Shown: positions 1-10,091 of the stretch, piece by piece
How the letters are laid out: the number at the start of each line of letters is the position of its first letter
Position numbering within the stretch: the stretch's first letter is position 1
Assembly (NCBI GenBank): GCA_016785225.1
Contig: JAFBJZ010000888.1
Span: 3,972,501-4,036,500, forward strand
Length of the DNA stretch: 64,000 nt
Direction of reading: 5' to 3'
Source of the DNA: Psettodes erumei
Taxonomy: Eukaryota > Chordata > Actinopteri > Pleuronectiformes > Psettodidae
The notes under the pieces: generated by a model
The model's database searches: none
What the model saw: the letters and a program-made list of their open reading frames with translations, nothing else
Told to the model about the DNA's origin: nothing
Translations under genes and position numbers: made by a program

Positions 1-146
1 AGCTTCTATGGACAAATATACTGTAATGCCATATTCATATTTGTGTCCAATGAAAATGTATCAGCTGCAATCGTCAAATTGAAACCACAGCAGGCAGGTC
101 AAAGGCGAGTCTTGGTGGATATGGCAGGTTTTCTTTCCTTACCTAC

Positions 147-1843
147 CTGTGTGAACACCAGGCCAGGCTGGCCCACGATCTGACAGGTCTGAAGGATGGA
201 CTGCAGGCCGTTGGCGGCGGCTGAGAGCTGGTGAGCGGGTATGACAGTGATGGTCTGAGGCACCGTGTGCACCGTGCCGTTGAACTGTTTCCTTCGGGCC
301 TCCTCCACTTCCTCGGGAGTCCAGCTGACCCCGTGCTTCAGCCGCTGGGCTGAGAACCACACCTGGGTGGAGATCGAGCACATTTGATCGCCGTTCCCAA
401 AAGAAGCGAAAAGGGCGACAGTGCATTTAGTAAAGATTGAGTAAAAATGACGAGGCAGCTTCTACTTGGAGCTTTTCGAGACCTCCCTTAACAAACACAC
501 GCACAACAGGCTTTGTGAATAGAGGTTTTCTGACCGACACCTTCACCGACCTTGATCTGCTCCTCTGAGAACTGCGTCTGCGCTGCCAAGCTGCTGATCT
601 CGGCCATGGAAGGGTAGGGAAACTTCTTGTAGGTGCTGCCCAGCAGAGGGTTGGTATCCATGGCTGCGCTGTAGGAGGGGATGCTGCTGAGGGGGATCAG
701 TAGCTGAGACTGAGCTGCTGCTGCACTCTGCTGGGCCTGGAACGCTGACAGCACCTGGAAGAGGCGGAGGGGAATGAGAAACGCCGAGGCGGCGATGCCA
801 CATCGTGGCCAAGGCGCGACACAGCTCGTGCCCTGTTTGGCGAGCTGCTGTCCTGCCAAAGTGTCTCCACAGAAGATAACGGATATCAACCAGCTGCAGA
901 GGCGCTGTTTGTTCTGTAGCTGAAGTTGATATCTAACTTCCCTGTCGGGGAGATTTTTGCATTACTAGCTGCTTTCAGGTGTCCGGGCTACTGCTGAGTC
1001 TGAAAGCATGCATTCATTCTACACATACTGGGGTAAAGGGAATATTCTCACGCCCGCATATAATCAAAGCTCTCTACCTGTGCCAGGCCAGCAGGCAGAA
1101 CTGTGGGGTTTAAAATGGACTGTTTCCTCTGCTGCTCGGAGGGCGGGCCGACAAGCAGGCCGCCTCCTCCCAGCTTCATGGAGTCACGCAGCAGCATCTC
1201 CACGGGCATCATCGGCCCAAGAGGAGCTTCGATGGGCTCCTGCTCGCCTCCCACCTCTCCCTCGCCGCCTCCCCCAAAACAGTCCACCGCCTCGTCCGCC
1301 GACTTCAAGGACACGGCGATCCTCTTGGGTTCAGATTTGGTCTTCATCCTCATGATGGGCGTCTTGCTGAGAGAGATAGCAGCGACCAGCACAGGGTCCG
1401 CCCCTCCCTCCTCAGGCGCGTCGCACGGTTGTTCCTGGGCTGGCTGGTCGCTGCTCGGATCCTCAGGAGGGTTTGTAGTGTTGCGCTTCAGCGAGGGATC
1501 AAGTGCTTCACCGTCTTCCACAGCAGACACACTGGGCTCATCTGTGGCAAGAACAACAACACTCACTGTGCCTTTGTGTACAGGGCGCTGGAAATTCAGG
1601 CTTATAAAGTGCTGTCACCCAGAATCATACAGTACCTGTATCTGGTGGCGTGGGGACGACCACTACAGCCTGACCCAGCTCCTCCGCAGTCGGCCCCTCC
1701 TCTGCTCCCTCCTTCGCCTTCCCCTCCTCCTCCCCCGCCTCCTCCTCCTTTGTCCTTTCGGTCTTCTCCTCCACCTCTTCCTGCTCCACCACATCAGAGG
1801 GCAGCACCATGCAAGGCGTGGTCGATTTCCGGCGGCTCGACAT
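147..1843 (-). CDS. zhx1: ZHX1-like zinc-finger/homeobox protein, 5' coding exons (partial)
   Basis: Nuclear homeobox transcriptional regulator of the ZHX family; the gene continues beyond the left edge. Coding exons in transcript order are 1636-1843, 1078-1541, 551-754 and 147-362, with matching phases and GT/AG borders, giving 364 residues so far. Visible matches to ZHX1 are the N-terminus SSRRKSTTPCMVL, the ISKTPIMK-type motif (here SLSKTPIMRMKTKSEPKRIA), and the first homeodomain (FPYPSMAEI...EEQIK, then WFSAQRLKHGVSWTPEE, TVHTVPQTITVIP). The start is the ATG at 1841-1843, because it begins the conserved SSRRKS. Oddity: the pair of C2H2 zinc fingers expected between the acidic N-terminal linker and the KRN(N/T)T segment is absent; only a 94-bp intron (1542-1635) lies there. 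Mammalian ZHX genes, as I recall, code in one large exon. ZHX1 fits better than ZHX2 or ZHX3 by the homeodomain-1 flank and by atad2 next door. Confidence 0.85.
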
Positions 1844-3299
1844 TGTCAAACCCGAGTCTTTTTCGCTTCTACTCCAGGTGAAGAAGATGTGTGGCAGAAG
1901 CGCGGCGGCTCACATGACGTAGGTGGTGGTGTTCACATGCTAGACTCATCTAATGATTTATTTCTGGGGGAAGAAACAAAACAGACACTGTATGCACGTG
2001 TCGAACATGTAATGTGCCACAAGAAGAGCGGACGACAATTTCAGAATACATCTGTGTACGTGTGTGCAATTATTTCTGGAATTCATTATACACAGACTGA
2101 ACCTAAAACCCTGTATGAGAAACCACAATAGTTGACCATTAATCTGTCATAACGACAACGCGTACAGCATTTTGTTTACATCGCCGACACGCACTGTGAT
2201 GTGAACACTGACAGGTGATTGCACGAGAAGAGAAAACATAATGGTGCACCTCATTCAGCACGATGACTAACTAACTAGAGTGATTCACCCGGACTGAAAG
2301 TGGCATGAGATACGCAGCATCCACCAAAATCTGTGATACACTCCAGTTTACTCTGCTCAGTATTTCTGCACACTGACCAGGAAGCTGAGGTTAACACATC
2401 GCTAACACTTTTTTCTTTCCACAATCAAGATGGACATGGCAAATAATTGCGACATTATGTGTAATTCATTCACATTAGTGCTTGTGCAATAAGATTAGTC
2501 AGCTGAGAGAAATCATTCAGCTACTTTCTTGACTGACAAATCTTTTGGATCATCTGTCGAGCAAAAATGCCAAACCGCCGGTTTCAGGACTTTCAGCTTT
2601 TTTTTTTTTGCGTTCTTCTGTTTGATATCAGTGTTGTTATACTGAAATTGAATACCCTTGTTGTGTGTTGTTGTGTTTTGAAATGTTGGCAGACAAGTGT
2701 TTCTAAGATGTCACCTTGGCTTTGGGGAATTTTATGGACTACACAAATCAACAATGAATCTGGAACAAAAACGCTTATTGGTTGGTTCCCTAAAATTAGA
2801 AAAGTTTTTACTACAATGTGCACTCACCGAAACCCTGAAATAAACCTCAACGCTCTCGGCTCATCCCACCGGGTAAACCAGGCTGAATGACCGGCCGGGC
2901 AAAGCAGGCAGGAGCCCAAGGGCCCCAGGCTCTCAGGAAGGCCCTCAGTGCTCAGTGCGTGAACTGGGTTGGGACTGTGCACCACTCAACTACAACATCA
3001 ACCCAGATAATGAGGTCCTTGATATGAAGGACGTGTCTCGTGTCAAAATCTCATTCGACCTGCAGAATTTCAGTTGATGCTGCGCATACACGATGCAGAT
3101 TCCTAAACAAACATTTGTTCATCACAAACGCGAACCGGGGCCCACGAACTACACTGTACGTGCAGCGTGACAGCGTCGGTGGGGATCGTGCAATTACTAC
3201 ACCAAAATAACCCAAGTTGCACCGGGATCATACTTCAGGGTTGCCTTACAAAATGGCACGGCTTGCCAGTGACAGACACATATTTGATTTCAGTTTGTA

Positions 3300-4110
3300 T
3301 TTCTGTCTTTGTGCTGCTGCTGATCACCCGGCTGAACTTGGCGGCCCCCTGCCTGAACGCACCGCTCGGCCGCTCGCCGTGACACAGGTGCTACAACAAA
3401 GCTGCAAATGTTCGCCTCGGTGACACCGGTGTGAACGACTGGCACGGATGATACTGTTAGCGGTGATCATAATAATCAAGCGTGTGCAGCCTGCGACGCT
3501 GCGCGGCCACGGCGAGATCATTTGCACGAGCGGATAGCAGCGCAATCGTTTGGAGGTGTGAGCTAGCTAATTCGGGGATTTTTTTTGTTTTATTTCATTT
3601 CGCTTAAATAACGCCGAGGCGATGCATTAACACGCGAGGACGTCTAACGTAGCCCAGCAGCATCTAGCATGGATATGAGGTGGGCCAACTAGCCAGTGTT
3701 AGCCGGGCCAGTCATGATTATTGATCATGTCTGGCGGTAAACTTACTGGAACTACTGAAATGTGCATAGTGTCGCTACCAGGCTGTCGAGACGAGGCGAG
3801 GGAATAATTTCCTGAGTCTCGGCAGAGCGGCTCCCGTCTGGCGGCGTCCGTCGGCGTCTCTCCCTCACCGGGCTAACCATTCAGCCCCGGCGTGGCCCGG
3901 GACGACCGCAGCGTTAACGTTATTCGGGCTCGCGGGTCTCCCGAACCCAGCGAAAGGAGGCGGACAGACGGCCGGACCGGTCCAACGGCTACGGCTCCCG
4001 TCTGCAGATGCTGGAAACACCGGACATCTCTCTCCTCGTCGGTGCAGGTTATCTTACAGCCAGGGCGCGTCTGCGTTCAAGTTATATCATCAACCGCGGT
4101 GCTCGCATTC
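3300..4110 (-). promoter_or_regulatory. CpG-rich region, probable zhx1 promoter / non-coding exon 1
   Basis: The interval is much richer in CG dinucleotides than its AT-rich surroundings, most strongly at 3830-4020. It lies 1.5-2.3 kb upstream of the zhx1 start codon, where a promoter with an untranslated first exon would be expected. No TATA box or transcript start can be fixed from the sequence alone. Orientation is inferred from zhx1 being the nearest gene. Confidence 0.45.
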
Positions 4111-4224
4111 ATAACGTGACGGTTGGTGCTGTGTTAGTTTGCTGACCTAATTCTCTGATATTTTTTTAACGGCGGATTTTTTTTTTAATGATCAAACAGC
4201 GTCATCATTCAATGTGATACGTCC

Positions 4225-4232
4225 TGACGTCA
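4225..4232. promoter_or_regulatory. Perfect palindromic CRE (TGACGTCA)
   Basis: A full 8-bp cAMP response element lies just outside the CpG-rich region upstream of zhx1. ATF/CREB-family proteins bind this sequence. Function is inferred only from the motif and position. Confidence 0.4.
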
Positions 4233-6538
4233 TTCCTCGGCGACTCTCGGTGCAATCCAAATTTTGGGAACATTGGCAAAAATGTGTAATATTTCACCTC
4301 TGTAAAGCACTCTTTTATGTGGTGTGTTTAGCTGTGCGCCGCCCAGGAATAAATATGATCCGAAGCACTGTTCGAAGAGCCGTACTCACTCTCGTCTCCA
4401 GAACAGGCAGTGTGCCAAAATGTCCTTACATGACCTGCCCGGGCGGCAGGAGAAGCTACTTGAGGACAACACTGACACTGCAAAGTTTTCTTTGAGCGGC
4501 GTCACAACGGAGACTACCTCGTGTTGCTAAACAGGCTCTCTGTTGATTATCACGACGACTTCCGCGTTCTTCCGAATCGTTATTTCTTTTCGTTAACACG
4601 GTCAGATCTATTTGTGTGTCTCACCCCCCTCCCCCCTCCCTCCACCGCTGGTTAAAAACAACTAGCCGGAGATCGCATACCAGAAGACTGGCTGCTACAG
4701 TTGTGTAAGTTAAGACCGATGTGCGCTCAGGGCAGACATGGAGGAGTGCGCAGCAACAAGACACCAGATGGAAGAAACCCGCGATGCAGCGCAGGCCGTG
4801 AAGCAACGCTGGATCCCACAACCTCCATTATACTATAACATTGTAATGCTGACCCGTTTTAGTTTTTAAATGCATAAAAGAATCACTTAAAATGTGTTTA
4901 TTGCATCAAGGCTTTTTGACTTTGTCAGGAACCTTGATTTCAACTAAATTAAACTTCACTACATTATAAAATGCTCTGGTTGGAATTATGTCCTTTGTGG
5001 TATTAGGGTCGGTTGTAAAAATAAGATTACAAAGCAATAATTAGAGCCAAAATTGAAATCTTAAGTGCACCGTCAGCCACCTCCTCTCCCAATCATGTGA
5101 GCTTCAGAGGATGCTCATTGGTCCAGTATAGCTGCAAAAAAACAAAACATACAAAGACGGGCATGTCCAGACATGTGAGGCCACTTCACTCATTTGACTT
5201 GCAGAGGGCACATCTCCATCCGGCATCTGGAAAAACGCTGATGAGGAATACCTTGATGCTTTCATTGGCGTTCTTCTTGCTGGAGTGTACAGATCCTGCG
5301 ATGAGGCCACTGACAGTCGACAGGCAGAAATATTTTCCAGGCAACAATGTCATTTCAGACCTTTCAAATGATATCAAGAGTCCTCAGATTTGACAACAGA
5401 GAGACCACAGCAAGATCTGACAAGCTTGCTCCCACCAGGGATGTCTGGGAGAGATGGGTGCAGCTCCTCCCGCTAATGTTCAACCCAGGTCCAGAGGTGA
5501 CAGTGGTCTTGTCCCTTTCTGGGGAAAATGCCCCTTCCAGCAACACATATCCAGTAAGCCAGGGAAGTACGGCATAAAAATCTGGGCAGCCTGCGATGCA
5601 AAAACAAGCTACACATGGAATCTACAGATTTACACAGGCAAAGGTGCGAGTGGCATCCCTGAGAAAAACCAAGGAAAACGTGTAGTCCTCATCATGACCA
5701 CTGGGATGCAGGGTCACAATATCACTTGTGACAATTTTTTTTACCAGCTATGACCTTGGACAAGAACTTCTCAAGAGGAAACTTACCATGGTGGGCACAG
5801 TGAAGAAAAATAAACCCGAGTTGCCTGCTGAAATCTTGCAGGTGAAGGACAGGGCTCCATTTTCCTCAAAGTTTGCTTTTACAGAAACCACCATCTCATA
5901 TTGTCCAAAAAGAAAACGGAATGCAATACTTCTGTCTACTCTTAACAAAGATGCAGCTGTGTCATCAGGAAGTGACAAAAAGCCCACAATTATCCTTGAC
6001 TATAACAAAAACAAAGGAGGAGTGGAGAACCTGGACAAACTGACAGCCACCTACATTTGCCAGCAAATGACCAGAAGATGGCCAACGGTTGTGTCCTACA
6101 ACATCCTTGATGTGTCTGCATATAATGCATTTGTGTTGTGGACCGACATCCACCAAGGTTGGACCTCAACCGAAAAAAAACAAGCGGAGAATGGTTCTTG
6201 AGGAGCTGGGAAATTCCCTTTTCAAGCCACACAATGAGCGAAGGGAACGGGTGCCCCGAGACCCAGAGCTCACCCACAACTCTGTCCACACCATCAGCAT
6301 CACAGAGAGAATCTGCATCAGGATCCTCCTCAGCCGGCCCCGCCTCAACACCAACCAGAAGAGCCAAAGCCACAACCCCAGTCAGGACACCTGAATCTAA
6401 AAGAAAGAGGTGTCAGGTCTGCCCAAGCAGTAAAGACAGAAAGACAAATGTATTGTTTCTTTCTATTGTTTCCAATGCAAGAAATATCTCTGCAAAGAAC
6501 ACACAAAAAGTGTCACTTTTTGCCACACATGCATTTAA

Positions 6539-6557
6539 ACACACACACACACACACA
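6539..6557. repeat. (AC)n microsatellite
   Basis: Short AC repeat directly after the end of the piggyBac transposase remnant. Confidence 0.8.
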
Positions 6558-6769
6558 AGCATGTTCTTGCACACAGAGTCTTTTACTCTGATTTAGCTTT
6601 CTAATAGTTTTGGAAGTAGTAATTGATTTCTATTGGTTTGATTTGTTGTTGTTTGAACTTGCAAATCAATATTTTGTGTTATGACCTGTTCTGTGTTTCA
6701 ATGTGTTTATATTAAAGTTCTATTGCTGACAAGTTTGTTTTTTTGCATTTTCTTGAAAAAAATATATAT

Positions 6770-6785
6770 GGGTCAAAACTGACCC
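6770..6785. repeat. Short palindrome GGGTCA-AAAC-TGACCC
   Basis: Perfect 6-bp arms around a 4-nt spacer. The same core recurs at 7115-7129, next to TTAA. Both are probably terminal or subterminal repeats of the piggyBac element. Confidence 0.65.
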
Positions 6786-7425
6786 ATAACACCATAGATG
6801 TTAGTATAGTTATTAATTGTAAAATGAAAAAATAAATCAAGCAAATTCATTTCAGAGATGTGATCTATACCCCTCAGTAATATTCAGGTAACACAACAAC
6901 CTTTTATTTATTTATATGATTCTCTTGAGGTTCATTTTTCTTTTTTTATTGAAATTGAGAGTTATACTAAAAAAAAAAAAAAAGCCCATGCCAAAATTAT
7001 TAAACCCAACATTTAAATGGATAAGGAAGCCTAACAAGGTAACCAAGAGATGACCAAAACAATTGGATGATAGGTTATTGTTTTTAGTGTATCTTTAAGC
7101 TGATTTAAGACACAGGTCAAAACTGACCCATTAACACGGACAATACATGACTACTTTGACATTTTGCGTGGAACCTATTTGACGTGTCATTGGTGGATTA
7201 ACCATTTAGTCAAATTATATATGTTGGCTGAATTACATGTAATTTATTTCAAAGTTGACACCCAATTTCAGCTGTTTTTTCATGCCCTGAAAAACAGGAA
7301 GAGAATCAAACGTGATACTTTCTAATTCAAACGTGGGAGAGAAGTGAAACAGCGCTTTCTAAGAGTTGTCAGCTATGACGTGTCACGCGTTCAAGAAGGC
7401 ACATCAAACATGTCGAGGTAAACCA

Positions 7426-7431
7426 TTTAAT
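7426..7431 (-). terminator. Candidate atad2 poly(A) signal ATTAAA
   Basis: Variant hexamer about 170 bases past the atad2 stop codon. A standard AATAAA on the same strand lies near 7244-7249. Which one is used cannot be told from sequence. Confidence 0.35.
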
Positions 7432-7596
7432 TAAATATAAACCACAGAGGTTACAAAGTTCCAGCTCACGCACACAGAGGTGCCCGTTGATTTCTATGAA
7501 AATAAAACCAGTGCATATTTGTGTATTTACACAGTGGAGAAGATGATGAGCATAATTTTTAAAAATCGCCACACTGTGGCCTCCTGCGGAAGTCTT

Positions 7597-9506
7597 CTAG
7601 AAGTCTTCAATCTCCCGTTCCATCTCCTGATGGCATAAAAAAGACCGGAAAAACACAGCAGATTAGGAACATTAATGTAAAGTAACAGTAAGTGCCTGCC
7701 GTACGTTAACACGATGGAGGACGCATTTAATTAATACTGAATAACACTGTCAATATTCCATGTTAAGGCTATGTGTAATTATTATTGCTATCCTACACAA
7801 CAGTGCAAGAATAAAATATGGGCAAACAGGAATACTTCAGTTTCTCTTCACTCCAGACATTTTGAGTCATAGCAGTTCCAGAACCTTCCTATTGTTCTCA
7901 CAGGCATGGCTTCCTGAGAGTCATCATTTAGATTATAGGTTTACACCCGTGCTTTTCCTCCCGTGACAAGTTACAACATCCCCAAGTAAGAGGAAAACCC
8001 TGCGTCTGCTCATCCGTGTAGTCCGGTACCAACCTGCATTAGTGCCGTCTTGTCGAAGTCTCGTCTGTGTCTGTAGATGCTCTGGCAGAGCAGGGCGTAG
8101 AGCTTCTCCAGCTTGTAGACCTCGTAGCCGTCGGTCTTCGTCACCACTCTCTCCAGCAGCTCCTGAAGTAACGAGGAGGAAAGGCAGCAGACGTGCAGCG
8201 GACGTTTTTAAGCTGGCAAACTTAATATGCCCGGAGAAAAAAAAGTTACAGTACAGACAGAGGGTCGACAAAAAAAGAGCCTGGACTGTGTGTGTGTTTT
8301 TAGGGCTTGTATGAGAGAAGTAAAGATGCGCTATGAGAATAAGCTGGCAGTTTATCCCGCACCTTTAATTTGTCCCTGTCCACCACCAGAGGAGGAATTT
8401 CCTGGTCCAGGATCTGCAGCGCTTTGTCCACGTCGATCATCTGCTGCTGCAGCACGGCGTTCTTGAGAGCCCGGGTCATTCGCCTCACACTCCGCTCTGA
8501 GACACACAACACGCGCGTTCAAAGTATTTACACCGCTGTGCTCGCACCCAAAAGCCTCCCTTGATATTTTTTCAGTACACTCTGACCGGGCGGCGGTGCC
8601 AACCTGCGCTCGTGTCCTCCTCCACTCCTCCTCCTCCTCCTCCTCGCCCATCCACCTCCATTGGCTCAGCGTGGCCGTTGAGCTCTGCCTCCGCTGGCGC
8701 TCCCTTGCCGTTCCTGTCACCTGCCTGTCCCACGCTCTGACGTTTCCCGGCCTCGGTTTCTGTTTTAGGTTCAGCGGTCTCCGCGGTGCTGGATCGTCCG
8801 TGGGCATCGCCTTTTGTCTCAGTGCGGCTGTGTGCGTCTGCTGAAGCAGTTTCACTGTCTCCTCCCCCTCCCATCGTTTTGTTTTCTTCTGGTTCATCTG
8901 CGGCAGCCTCGTCCACTCTTGCTTTTTCATGCCGCGCACGGACGTCATTTCCTGGTTCTCTGCCGTCACACTGCAGAGCCTCATCTTCGACGACTCGACT
9001 CGTCACCTCCTGATTGTCCTGTTCCCACGCAGTGGTCCCCGATTCTGCATCGATCCCCATCTGCTCCTCCTCCCCTCCGGTGCCGTCATTGTCCTTCTCA
9101 GTCTCCTCATCCTCATCTCCGTCTTCCTCCTCCTCATCGGACCCTAACTGGGCGTCATCTCTGGACACGTGCGGAGAGGAGGAGGATTTCTTCTTCGCGT
9201 ATAAGCCATTGGACCAGCGACTCTTCCGCCTTTTCTTCCTCTGGGCTGGAGGGACAGAAGGAGATGAAAGGTTTATTTGTTGTAGTTCTTTGGTGATGCA
9301 AATCAGTTTTTGTTGTCCACAGTAGTTTTTACCCGTGTTTTTAGGTGTTGTCAAGGTAGAGGCACTCGTATTGGGGGTAACAACAGCTGTGGCTCCCGCT
9401 GAGTCTCTTTGTGGGGTCTTGTCAGCGGTCTTAGTCTCAGCAGGAGGTCTGGGCTGTTTGGGAAGGACGTAGTAAAAAGAGGGCGCGAACTGGGCAGTGG
9501 TGCAAC
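7597..9506 (-). other. atad2: atad2 exons 25-29: C-terminal region and stop
   Basis: Exons: 9333-9506, 8604-9245, 8363-8496, 8034-8162 and 7597-7626. Exon 25 carries FAPSFYYVLPKQ. Exon 26 (642 bases) is a lineage-variable, acidic, Thr/Glu/Gly-rich segment that starts KKRRKSRWSNG. Exons 27-29 are the conserved tail: RRMTRALKNAVLQQQMIDVD, LLERVVTKTDGYEVYKLEKL, YALLCQSIYRHRRDFDKTAL, and EMEREIEDF before the TAG at 7597-7599. A minus-strand ATTAAA at 7426-7431 could be the poly(A) signal, giving a 3' UTR of about 180 bases. Confidence 0.9.
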
Positions 9507-9885
9507 CTGAGGTAGTCAAAAAAAACAGAAAGCACAGAGGGGTTTTTAAAAAATTAAAAATCACCTTTACACCCCCGTGAAGCTGAAGGTCTGGTTCGTG
9601 TGCAGCAGTGCAGTCTTGGTTTAAATAAGTACAGAAGGAGCCAAAATGTACACGATCAAACTAAACATGGCAGCATGAAAGAACAAGCGTGACTGTCCTG
9701 CAACATACTTTGTAAGAGGTTTTCAAAATTGGCCGCTGCATTTTAGTCAGAGTCAAGTCAGCGCGAGGGTAACTAAGATTATCTACAACGGTTAATACTT
9801 TGAAAGTGGGCCCACACAGAAAGCCAGTGTTACAATAAATTTCCCCCCAGGCTTGGAAAAAGTTAATCATGAGATGTTTGCCTAT

Positions 9886-9916
<31 letters not shown>

Positions 9917-10053
9917 CATTGACCTCTTGTGCTGCGTGATGTTTGGATCTCCTCACAAATCTTTTCAAAATCTTCATCCAGTTCGTCTCTGATGATGGCG
10001 TGAACCGTGTCCTTCAGCGCACACGCTCGGTGGCGGATCTGACGGTCTGGTGG

Positions 10054-10091
<38 letters not shown>

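Larger units (their letters stand above)
1844..5180. other. zhx1 upstream region, no recognised coding gene
   Basis: This interval holds the 5' leader and promoter of the minus-strand zhx1 gene. An acceptor-like site about 30 bases upstream of the zhx1 ATG (near 1877) suggests that a non-coding 5' exon lies further right. A block near 2876-3060 is GC-richer than its surroundings but I recognise nothing in it. The stretch from 4.5 to 5.1 kb is AT-rich with no supported gene. Several short open frames here (for example 3892-4119 and 4214-4495 on plus) lack any similarity I know. Confidence 0.5.
5190..7134 (+). mobile_element. Degenerate piggyBac-family DNA transposon
   Basis: A broken transposase (DDE_Tnp_1_7 type) is readable in pieces: EEYLDAFIGVLLAGVYRSCD from about 5240, FQMISRVLRFDNRET near 5360, KPGKYGIKIWAACDAKTSY near 5555-5610, LGQELLKRKLTMVGTVKKNK near 5755-5815, and a C-terminal cysteine-rich zinc motif (KRKRCQVCPSSKDRKTN, then after a frame change CKKYLCKEHTKSVTFCHTC) ending at 6538. 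At least four frameshifts separate the blocks. The first catalytic Asp is lost where TVDE is expected (near 5505); the third reads GGVEN instead of GGVDN. The N-terminal part is missing or unrecognisable. Two GGGTCA/TGACCC-type palindromes lie at 6770-6785 and 7115-7129, the second abutting TTAA (7131-7134), the piggyBac target. The left terminus was not found. Confidence 0.88.

Noticed and set aside
1103..2131. Long plus-strand open frame (342 aa) rich in Ser/Pro
   Set aside because: It lies opposite the zhx1 exons; the Pro/Ser richness is the antisense of Glu/Gly codons in that gene.
5097..5393. 98-aa plus frame MSFRGCSLV...
   Set aside because: Runs in a different frame from the piggyBac blocks that overlap it; a shadow of the fossil transposase.
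8814..9296. Plus-strand open frames opposite atad2 exon 26
   Set aside because: Antisense shadow of the acidic exon; composition (Ser/Leu/Pro) is explained by that.
8572..9564. 330-aa continuous minus frame as a stand-alone protein
   Set aside because: It spans the 9246-9332 intron and part of another. The phase-correct atad2 exons are 9333-9506 and 8604-9245.
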